Shown: piece after piece, positions 1-5,238 of the stretch
Layout of the letters: each line of letters begins with the position of its first letter
Numbering within the stretch: the stretch's first letter is position 1
Assembly: GCA_003694325.1 (NCBI GenBank)
Contig: RFKJ01000805.1
Coordinates: 1-5,271, forward strand
Origin: Deltaproteobacteria bacterium
GTDB lineage: Bacteria; Myxococcota_A; UBA796; UBA2385
Direction: 5' to 3'
Length of the DNA stretch: 5,271 bases
Notes under the pieces: generated by a model
What the model saw: the letters and a program-made list of their open reading frames with translations, nothing else
Databases searched by the model: none
Told to the model about the DNA's origin: nothing
Translations under genes and position numbers: made by a program

Positions 1-9
1 GGTTGGGTC

Positions 10-35
10 GCGGCGGCGGCGCTCACGGGCGGGCT
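10..35 (+). repeat. Dispersed 26-bp direct repeat, copy 1
   Basis: This stretch runs GCGGCGGCGGCG, then CTCACGGGCGGGCT. It matches 210-235 with two mismatches in 26 positions. Part of the match is simple (CGG)n, but the 14-base tail is not simple sequence, which supports a true duplication rather than chance composition. Confidence 0.55.
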
Positions 36-48
36 CTCGACAAGTGTC

Positions 49-70
49 GTGCCGGGACGCAGACCGGCAC
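49..70. repeat. Perfect 7-bp hairpin (REP-like)
   Basis: GTGCCGG at 49-55 is the exact reverse complement of CCGGCAC at 64-70, leaving an 8-base loop. No T tract follows, so it is not a standard intrinsic terminator. The TGCCGG core recurs at 97-102 and 125-130, and the reverse-complement core CCGGCA at 64-69 and 115-120, so this hairpin is one member of a cluster. Confidence 0.55.
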
Positions 71-100
71 AAACCCACCGGACATTCAAGATGTAGTGCC

Positions 101-145
101 GGTTCATGCTGGTTCCGGCATGCATGCCGGCTTCAACATGGAACC
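101..145. repeat. Long imperfect inverted repeat with 16-bp perfect palindromic core
   Basis: The core at 115-130, CCGGCATGCATGCCGG, is a perfect palindrome. The flanks extend the symmetry: GGTTC-ATG at 101-108 pairs with CATGGAACC at 137-145 (one bulged base), and TGG at 110-112 pairs with positions 133-135 (one G-T). Together this makes a 45-base foldback. There is no downstream T run. It could be a REP/BIME-type element, a protein-binding palindrome, or part of the 3' end of an upstream transcript. Confidence 0.55.
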
Positions 146-209
146 CCCGCTGATGTTGGCGGAAGAGATGCCTTCCGGGCGTGGAGGCTACACCTGTCGC
201 CCGGCTGTG

Positions 210-235
210 GCGGCGGCGGCGCACACGGGGGGGCT
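210..235 (+). repeat. Dispersed 26-bp direct repeat, copy 2
   Basis: Second copy of the element at 10-35, displaced by exactly 200 bases, with two mismatches (T to A in the CTCAC/CACAC segment and C to G in the G-rich tail). A further similarity lies between 1-15 and 314-328 (GGTTGGGT followed by a GCGGCG-type tail, one mismatch), so the two ends of the 1-330 region resemble each other. Confidence 0.5.
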
Positions 236-250
236 GAAGGAGTCGAAGAC

Positions 251-307
251 GGCGCCCGGCATCGGCTGCGGCGCCCGCCATCGGCGGCGGCGCCCGGCAT
301 CGGCTGC
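251..307 (+). repeat. Three-copy 19-bp tandem repeat
   Basis: The unit is GGCGCCCGGCATCGGCTGC. Copies lie end to end at 251-269, 270-288 and 289-307. The first and third are identical; the middle copy differs at unit positions 9 (G to C) and 17 (T to G). Nineteen is not a multiple of three, so gain or loss of a unit would shift any overlapping reading frame, which argues against the region being coding. Confidence 0.75.
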
Positions 308-339
308 GGCCGGGGTTGGGTTGCGGCGAGCATGCCGCA

Positions 340-417
340 CGATTGTAAGCCAACGTAAGAACGAGACAACGCGAGAGTTCACATTTCTGTCACAGGACAC
401 TGCTTGCAGAATGTGTT
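340..417 (+). promoter_or_regulatory. Possible promoter-bearing leader upstream of the operon
   Basis: This stretch has noticeably more A and T than its surroundings and is the only such segment ahead of the first gene, so it is the likeliest place for a promoter. Individual hexamers are weak: TTGTAA (343-348) and TTCACA (378-383) resemble -35 boxes and CAGAAT (407-412) resembles a -10 box. No pair has good spacing: 23 bases separate TTCACA and CAGAAT. The call rests on composition and position only. Confidence 0.25.
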
Positions 418-430
418 GGGGGGGGGGGGG
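418..430 (+). repeat. G13 homopolymer tract
   Basis: Thirteen consecutive G residues follow TT and precede TAGCTTTC and an ATG at 439. The tract lies just after the AT-richer leader and upstream of the first gene. Homopolymeric G runs this long are prone to slipped-strand length change, and in several pathogens such runs in promoters or early coding sequence underlie phase variation. They are also a common site of sequencing or assembly error. Which applies here cannot be decided from one sequence. Confidence 0.85.
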
Positions 431-508
431 TAGCTTTCATGCGTCGGCCGGAGACGGGCTTTGACCGGCAAGATGAACTGCTGGAGGCGATAGCCTCTGG
501 CGCACGGT

Positions 509-535
509 CGCCCCTCTCCGGGGGCGGAGTGGGGA
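509..535 (+). promoter_or_regulatory. Alternative hairpins overlapping the ribosome binding site of the small gene
   Basis: Two mutually exclusive short hairpins are possible. One pairs CGCCCC (509-514) with GGGGCG (521-526); the other pairs CTCCG (516-520) with CGGAG (525-529). The second would bury the GGAG at 526-529, one candidate Shine-Dalgarno. The other candidate, GGGGA at 531-535, sits 5 bases before the ATG at 541 and stays free. The stems are short and in GC-rich DNA, so they may mean nothing; they are noted because they sit on the translation start. Confidence 0.25.
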
Positions 536-540
536 AGAGC

Positions 541-963
541 ATGTCGAGCTACAAGGGTCAGCTTCTGGAGCGGGGTACGCGGACGAGTGGCACCGGCGGT
601 GTCAAGAAGCAGTACCGGATCGACTCCCGCCTGTGGCGGACCCTCGGGCAGGGGACCAAGATCCTGCTGCACCTCCGGATCTGGGGCCTGGACACCAACG
701 CGAAGGTCACGATCCAGCTCATGCAGGGCTGCCTGGGCGACTACTCGCCCCTCGACGAGGGCTTCCTGGTCACCCTCGATGATGGCACGACGCAGAGCAC
801 GGCGAAGAGCTTCACCGGGTCGGCCGCGGTCCAGGGGCACCTGCTGTGGACCGTCGGTGACCTGCTCGCGGATGTGGTCGTTCAAGTGGAGGTGGAGGAC
901 ACCACGCTGACCACGGTCGTGGGGGCGGACGTCGAGCTGTGGGCGACGGTGCTCGACAAGTGA
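541..963 (+). CDS. Small protein of unknown function, probably beta-rich
   Basis: This encodes 140 residues that I do not recognise. No signal peptide, lipobox or membrane segment is seen. After a polar N-terminus (MSSYKGQLLERG) the protein alternates hydrophobic and polar residues in short runs (KILLHLRIW, AKVTIQLMQ, DVVVQVEVEDT, ADVELWATVL) separated by Gly/Asp/Thr turns, as expected of a small beta-sandwich. There is one Cys (GCLGDYSP). The frame is open back to an ATG at 439. I chose 541 because GGGGA lies 5 bases upstream and because G/C at third codon positions is very high from 541 on but clearly weaker (about 25 of 34 codons) in 439-540. The next gene begins 38 bases downstream with no terminator between, so cotranscription is likely. 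Shared function with that gene is only guilt by association. Confidence is high that it is coding and low on its role. Confidence 0.75.
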   Translation: MSSYKGQLLERGTRTSGTGGVKKQYRIDSRLWRTLGQGTKILLHLRIWGLDTNAKVTIQLMQGCLGDYSPLDEGFLVTLDDGTTQSTAKSFTGSAAVQGHLLWTVGDLLADVVVQVEVEDTTLTTVVGADVELWATVLDK

Positions 964-992
964 ACCCGGCCCGTTCGACCAGCGTGTAGACT

Positions 993-999
993 GGAGGGG
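993..999 (+). promoter_or_regulatory. Ribosome binding site of the hydrolase reading frame
   Basis: GGAGGGG is a strong Shine-Dalgarno match immediately before GTG (999) and ATG (1002). GGAG at 993-996 leaves 5 bases to the ATG, whereas the GTG overlaps the element itself, so ATG 1002 is the better start. This is the main evidence that translation begins here despite the odd N-terminal sequence that follows. Confidence 0.55.
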
Positions 1000-1001
1000 T
1001 G

Positions 1002-3425
1002 ATGCAGCAGCAAGCACGAGACCTGCGGACCTGGCTGCCGTGGGCGTCCAAGCGCCAGCAGCGGCTGTTGCTGCGGTGTGGTCGACACCAGACGCCCTCA
1101 CTGGCTGATCTGGGGAAGCGTGCGCGCAGGCAAGATGCCCGCTGGCCGGTTCACGGCGCCACATCCTGCTGTGACCGTGCGAAGCTGGGCGGGTTGGCGG
1201 AAGCGTCACCGGCTCTCGGCGACTGGCAGTGGCGTTCCTGCGGCGCCCAGGGCGCCACGGCGCCCTTCCGCAACACGTGGCCGGCGTCGTGGCAGGGGCC
1301 GGGGTGGGGCAGTGGCCCGTGGCGCGCGGTGCCCCGCTCGTCGATGCAGGGGTGGGAAGCGCGTTCACGTACCCAACCGCCGCCCAACCCCACGCCCAGC
1401 ACCACGGGCGTTCGCTTCGGCATCAACACCCCGCTGTTCTTCCACTCCGAAGACCTCGGAGAGACGGCGTTTGGCACCTACGACCAGATCGCCGACGACC
1501 TGTTGGCACTGAACGCGTCGGTCGCCCGGCACCCGGGGCGGCTGCAGATCTTCTACGACGAGCTGCTGGGGGGCGCCGAGGTTCCAGTGGAACCGACCGA
1601 TGTCTTCGCACAGATCGCCGCGGCCGGCGTGCTCGAAGAACGCATCGCCCACCTCGAACAGCTCGTGCGCCGGCTGGCGTGCAGGGAGGGGCGCCGCGTC
1701 GCTCCGCTGGCCGCGCCCGCCGCGTCAGAAGGCGGCTGCGCGGGCGGCTCGTTCAAGCTGATCATCACGCTGCTGACGCTCGGGACGGGGGCCCCACCCG
1801 ACCTGTCCATCGACGTGCCTTCTGATCGGGCCAACCCCATCGCGCTGCAATGGTCCACCGACCACCTCGGTCAGTCGCTGATCGATGCCACCGGCACGGA
1901 CCAGGTCTTCTCCACCCCTTCGGCAACGAGAAGCTGGAACCTGAACACGCTGGACCAGGCCAACGGCTACAAGCGGGCCTACATGGCGTTGATGACGATC
2001 CCGGTGGCGGTGGCGATCCTGCGCTTGCAGTGGACGCTGCTGCGGGATGGGATCCTGCTGTGGGACTACATCGAGGGCTTCGAGATCGGCAACGAAGTCG
2101 ACACCAAGAACCTGGTCAGGGTGGGATCGGCGACCTGGCCCGACGGCCGCGCCGACCACGACGGCTGGGCTGCGCAGTACGTGGCCATCACGGCCGTGCT
2201 GTTGTACTTCCTGCCCGCGGCCCGGTGCTTCCTGCCGGGCCTGCAGTCGTTCAGCAACTCGGGGCCGGACTTCACCCACTGGGGTCCCAAGTCTGAGTTC
2301 ATCGAACTGCTGCTCGATGCGGCCGGGGATTCCTTGGAGGCCCGGGGATCCGGTCTCTCCCTCGCCGACATCGTCGCTGGCATCGACATCCACTTCTACC
2401 ACGGTGGCCGTAGTGAACTGGTCGGCCTGCACTACCTGTACGCCGACGTGTCGGATATGCGGGCGGTGCTTGGCAGCAAGGAACTGCACGATGCGCAGGT
2501 CACCGTGCTGGAGACGGGCGTGAACGTCGTCTGCGACGGCGGGGGCACGGACCTGGGCCTGGACTACGACGCCGGCTGCGAGGGCAGCGACGCCTGGCCC
2601 TATGACGCGCTCGCGTCGGGTGCCGACATCAGCGCCGGCCCCGACGCGCGGCCGAACCGCTCCGTCTGCGTGTACAGCGCCGGACGCTTCGTTCCGTCGC
2701 GCCTGCCACCCCAACCGGTCGGGGCCAACGACTTCCAGGGCATCAGTGTCTGGCTGCGGCTGTCGGTGGCCATGGCGGCGGGCGCCGACATCGTGGGCTG
2801 GCACCCGTGGATGGCGCGGCTGCCGGCGAACTTCGCCGGCTACGGCCTGCGCCGCGACCTGCACGACGTACATGAAGACATCTCCAACGCCCAGGCCCGG
2901 CCGTCGTGGTACGCCTTCCGCCGGATGGCGGGCTTCTTTTCGGGGGCGACCGCAGTGCGGCGGCTGCTGCCCGATCTCGACGGCAAACATGACGACCTGT
3001 TGGGCGCGGAACCGTTGGCGCTGGTCGACAAGATCTGGCTGATCGAGGTGGAGGGTGCCCCGGGCCTGATGGGGGGCCATGGGTACGCCTACCTGGCGTT
3101 CATCGATCCCTTTGGGACGGTGGACCTGGCCAAGGGTGACGGCGACATCGACGCGACGCCGTCCTGCGCCCGGCTGGTGCTGGACAGCGGTGGGCTGGTC
3201 GGCTTCGTGCGCTCGGTGCCCACCGCCCCGGACGCCGAGGTGCTGGCCACGCCGGTGGCGGGGGTGTTGCCGGACACCTTGTGGGTGGATGGCGTGGGTG
3301 AAGCACTCAGCCCGGACAGTGGCACGTCGCAGTACCCCATCATCCTGCGCCGGGGCGCCTGGCCGACCCTCATCACCAGCCCGCTGCCCCTCAGCCCCCG
3401 CCTGGACCTGCTGGAGCTTGTATGA
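1002..3425 (+). CDS. Clan GH-A-like (TIM-barrel) glycoside hydrolase, family unassigned
   Basis: Encodes 807 residues. From residue 136 (GVRFGIN, a likely first barrel strand) the order of motifs matches retaining clan GH-A enzymes. FEIGNE carries an Asn-Glu pair at 364-365, the expected acid/base on strand 4. DIHFYHGG (His464) fits strand 6. VTVLETG (Glu504) fits the nucleophile on strand 7. DIVGWHPW (Trp600) fits strand 8. PSWYAFRRM (634-642) and a C-terminal strand-rich segment ending QYPIILRRG resemble the beta domain appended to GH39, GH51 or GH79-type enzymes. I cannot assign a family or substrate. An inserted helix (EERIAHLEQLVRRLA) and Ala-rich loop lie before strand 3. Residues 1 to about 120 are rich in Trp, Arg and Cys and look non-native, followed by a Pro/Thr linker (PPPNPTPSTTG). 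No signal peptide is seen. The true start may be later (GTG 1329, ATG 1344), or the 5' end may be frameshifted. The stop overlaps the next start (ATGA). Confidence 0.7.
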   Translation: MQQQARDLRTWLPWASKRQQRLLLRCGRHQTPSLADLGKRARRQDARWPVHGATSCCDRAKLGGLAEASPALGDWQWRSCGAQGATAPFRNTWPASWQGPGWGSGPWRAVPRSSMQGWEARSRTQPPPNPTPSTTGVRFGINTPLFFHSEDLGETAFGTYDQIADDLLALNASVARHPGRLQIFYDELLGGAEVPVEPTDVFAQIAAAGVLEERIAHLEQLVRRLACREGRRVAPLAAPAASEGGCAGGSFKLIITLLTLGTGAPPDLSIDVPSDRANPIALQWSTDHLGQSLIDATGTDQVFSTPSATRSWNLNTLDQANGYKRAYMALMTIPVAVAILRLQWTLLRDGILLWDYIEGFEIGNEVDTKNLVRVGSATWPDGRADHDGWAAQYVAITAVLLYFLPAARCFLPGLQSFSNSGPDFTHWGPKSEFIELLLDAAGDSLEARGSGLSLADIVAGIDIHFYHGGRSELVGLHYLYADVSDMRAVLGSKELHDAQVTVLETGVNVVCDGGGTDLGLDYDAGCEGSDAWPYDALASGADISAGPDARPNRSVCVYSAGRFVPSRLPPQPVGANDFQGISVWLRLSVAMAAGADIVGWHPWMARLPANFAGYGLRRDLHDVHEDISNAQARPSWYAFRRMAGFFSGATAVRRLLPDLDGKHDDLLGAEPLALVDKIWLIEVEGAPGLMGGHGYAYLAFIDPFGTVDLAKGDGDIDATPSCARLVLDSGGLVGFVRSVPTAPDAEVLATPVAGVLPDTLWVDGVGEALSPDSGTSQYPIILRRGAWPTLITSPLPLSPRLDLLELV

Positions 3426-4336
3426 GCGGGGCACCAGCCCGGTCCCTTCCGGTGGTGCTGGTCTGGGGCGGCGTGCTCGGCGCCGTGTCCTGTGCCACCC
3501 AGGTCGGACAGCGGGGTGACACATCGACAGCGGCGTCGGACGGTGGCGCTGTCGGCGGCGCACTGCCCGCCGGCGACGGTGGTGGAGCGGAGTCTCGACC
3601 CTACTTCTGGGATCTGGAGCCCGACACGGGCTGGATGTCCGACTACCCGGTGGTCGACTGTCCGTGGCCGCAGGAGGGGGACGTGGTCCGGGAGATTGTG
3701 TCGTGGCACGCTACAACGCTCTTCTACAAGGCGGGTCCGGACTACCAGCCGTCGATTGGTCACTGGTTCGATATGGACGGTTTCGACTTCGGGGATGGTG
3801 ACTGCTCGCAGTACGACAACGGCGAGTGGCAGGACGCAATACAGGTGGATCTGCAGGAGGGGTTTCATGTATGGGTGAACTTCTGGGACTACAATTTTGT
3901 GCCGGGAACCTCTGAAGGAGTGTACCTCGATGAGGCGAGCCTCCCGTTCTTGAGCCTCGCTGTCTACCACTCCGACGGCGAACACTACAGTTGGCTGGGT
4001 CGTCCTGGGGATCCAAATGTTACGGCGGGGCCCTACCAAGGCGTTGATCCATATGTCACCTACTGTGTCGTTCGCCTGCGACCGAAACGAATTGCGGGGG
4101 CCGTGCGGATTCAGGTGCCCGATGACAGATATGAGGATGATGGGTTTCCCCCAGATCCGATGGACGGTCTCTACTTCTGGTGGGACATCAAGCAGAATGC
4201 TCATTATCACTCCAATTTGACCGACAGCAACGGCGACCCGCTCCCATGCCTGATCGACCTGTACGATGGCACCACCCCGGAAGAAATCTGGCCGGACATG
4301 CCGGGTGGCGCCAACTGGCTGATGGGCGGGCCATGA
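3422..4336 (+). CDS. Putative lipoprotein A, paralog of the downstream lipoprotein
   Basis: Encodes 304 residues. The N-terminus has Arg7, a hydrophobic stretch and a plausible but non-canonical lipobox, AVSC (Cys24), followed by Ala. A flexible Gly/Ala/Ser/Asp linker (25-60) leads to a globular domain from YFWD (61). That domain is rich in Trp, Tyr and Asp and has four cysteines (80, 128, 215, 276), which suggests two disulfides and an exported location. An Asp-rich loop DMDGFDFGDGDC (117-128) could bind a cation. The start is fixed by the 4-base ATGA overlap with the hydrolase stop and by GGAG 5 bases upstream (3413-3416). Roughly residues 141-268 use many A/T-ending codons (about 47 of 128), unlike the neighbours. 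No known family is recognised. An accessory or glycan-binding role is inferred from the operon and the aromatic content only. Confidence 0.8.
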   Translation: MSGAPARSLPVVLVWGGVLGAVSCATQVGQRGDTSTAASDGGAVGGALPAGDGGGAESRPYFWDLEPDTGWMSDYPVVDCPWPQEGDVVREIVSWHATTLFYKAGPDYQPSIGHWFDMDGFDFGDGDCSQYDNGEWQDAIQVDLQEGFHVWVNFWDYNFVPGTSEGVYLDEASLPFLSLAVYHSDGEHYSWLGRPGDPNVTAGPYQGVDPYVTYCVVRLRPKRIAGAVRIQVPDDRYEDDGFPPDPMDGLYFWWDIKQNAHYHSNLTDSNGDPLPCLIDLYDGTTPEEIWPDMPGGANWLMGGP

Positions 4337-5238
4337 CGCGGGCCTGGCTGCTGATGGTGCTGGCGGGCTGCCAGGGACTCGATCACCCCTCTGCGACGCC
4401 GCCGGCTGCTGGGTCTCCTGACGCGGCTTCCCGTGGGGCCGACGACCCTGCCGTGCCCGACGCCATCGACGCGGAGACGCCGCCCACCGGCGAGCCACCG
4501 CCCCCCAAGGGTGACCGAGACGGCAGCGGTGCCTTCTGGGACACCAAGCCCGAGCTGGACTGGATGGGGGGATACCCCATCTGGGCCTGCCCCGAACCCG
4601 ATGACGACGACTACGTGCTGCAAGCCCCAGCGGAGTCGGCCCTGCTGGAGTACTTCGACAATGGCCATGACGGCGTGGGCCTGAGGATGACGTATACGGG
4701 GTCCTCACAGAGCGAGGGCTGCGCCGAGCTGGAATACATGATCGACCTGGCCCAGTACGGTGAAACGATCGACCACCTCATGTTCGCGATGCAGATGTGG
4801 ACCGACGACTTCACGCCCGGCGGGCTGGAGGGCATGCACAGCTTCCCCCGGCACTCGTGGAAGGGACGGTCCATGATCGGGTGGAGCGACGGGAACACCT
4901 ACCAGCCGCTGATGGTGCCCCAACCCCCGGCGGGGACGACGGGCGACAACCCCTACCAGGACCTGTGCCTGGTGCGGGTCCGCCCCTACCGTATCGAGGG
5001 CGCCTGGCGGGTGCATGCCCCTCGCGAACTGCTCGCCGAGTACCGGTGGCCGGAAGAGCTCCAGGGCGGTCTGTTCGTCGCCTTCGACATCCGCTGGGGA
5101 AAGGAGCGCACGTCGACGGGTCTGATGAACTGCTTCTTCGTGGAGTACAACACCATCGAACCCACCCAGGCCTGGCCGGAGATGCCCGACGACTGGGAGC
5201 TGGACGACTCCCTCGATGATCGGGCGACGGAAGAGTAG
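4333..5238 (+). CDS. Putative lipoprotein B, paralog of the upstream lipoprotein
   Basis: Encodes 301 residues. A very short signal peptide (MTRAWLLMVLAGC) ends in a canonical LAGC lipobox with Cys13, followed by Gln, which fits outer-membrane sorting under the E. coli Lol rule. A Pro/Ala/Asp-rich linker (about 14-66) leads to a domain parallel to lipoprotein A: AFWDTKP..DWM..YP...CP.P, then F.PG..EG, SDG..Y, NPYQDLCLVRVRPYRIEGA and P..AWPEMP. Its four domain cysteines (86, 130, 202, 267) correspond to those of A. The tail is acidic (residues 284-301). The frame is open back to 4180, but the ATG at 4333 gives the lipobox and the ATGA overlap with the previous stop; only a weak GGGCGGG precedes it, so it probably depends on translational coupling. 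Function unknown; probably a surface partner of the hydrolase and of lipoprotein A. Confidence 0.85.
   Translation: MTRAWLLMVLAGCQGLDHPSATPPAAGSPDAASRGADDPAVPDAIDAETPPTGEPPPPKGDRDGSGAFWDTKPELDWMGGYPIWACPEPDDDDYVLQAPAESALLEYFDNGHDGVGLRMTYTGSSQSEGCAELEYMIDLAQYGETIDHLMFAMQMWTDDFTPGGLEGMHSFPRHSWKGRSMIGWSDGNTYQPLMVPQPPAGTTGDNPYQDLCLVRVRPYRIEGAWRVHAPRELLAEYRWPEELQGGLFVAFDIRWGKERTSTGLMNCFFVEYNTIEPTQAWPEMPDDWELDDSLDDRATEE

Larger units (their letters stand above)
1..540. other. Repeat-rich intergenic / leader region
   Basis: No convincing gene is seen here. Open frames exist on both strands, but they encode Arg/Ala/Gly/Pro-rich, low-complexity translations typical of chance open frames in GC-rich DNA, and none has a credible ribosome binding site. 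Positions 1-330 are dominated by short direct and inverted repeats (listed separately). Positions about 340-417 are less GC-rich and then run into a 13-G tract. Positions 439-540 are open in frame with the downstream small gene but have weaker third-position G/C bias, and are better read as its 5' leader. A further small hairpin lies at 160-177 (stem CGGAAG/CTTCCG, loop of 6). The end of any gene upstream of position 1 is not visible. Confidence 0.6.

Noticed and set aside
101..145. Foldback as an intrinsic terminator of an upstream gene
   Set aside because: The stem is strong but no T tract follows on either strand and no upstream gene end is visible.
3..464. Open + frame of 153 codons through the repeat region
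   Set aside because: No ribosome binding site, no third-position bias, Arg/Gly/Ala-rich chance sequence, and it reads through tandem repeats of 19 bases and the G13 tract.
439..540. Upstream ATG at 439 as the main start of the small gene
   Set aside because: The ATG at 541 has a better-spaced ribosome binding site and codon bias is weaker upstream. It is kept only as a possible alternative start.
1295..1309. Three consecutive GGGG runs (GGGGCCGGGGTGGGG) as a G-quadruplex element
   Set aside because: Only three four-G runs are present and such runs are expected in DNA this GC-rich; there is no positional reason to assign a role.
379..1368. Long open minus-strand frame (329 codons) opposite the small gene and the hydrolase 5' end
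   Set aside because: Low-complexity Pro/Ala/Arg translation with no motif. It opposes a well-supported + gene at 541-963 and is explained by high GC. It overlaps the doubtful hydrolase N-terminus, so it was considered, but nothing in it looks like a protein family.
1229..1825. Alternative + frame from GTG 1229 as a hidden signal peptide for the hydrolase
   Set aside because: Its hydrophobic stretch is weak and broken by Arg, His and Pro, there is no lipobox, and joining it to the barrel frame would need an unproven frameshift.
1725..3563. 612-codon open minus-strand frame
   Set aside because: Antisense to the hydrolase barrel with its catalytic motifs; the translation is Arg/Gln/Val/Gly-rich without domains, a usual shadow of high third-position GC.
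4180..4332. Extending lipoprotein B back to the ATG at 4180
   Set aside because: This would bury the canonical LAGC lipobox inside the protein and overlap the end of lipoprotein A by over 150 bases; the ATG at 4333 explains both the signal peptide and the ATGA overlap.
3089..4708. 539-codon open minus-strand frame
   Set aside because: Antisense to the hydrolase C-terminus and both lipoprotein genes, which are supported by paralogy and start/stop overlaps.
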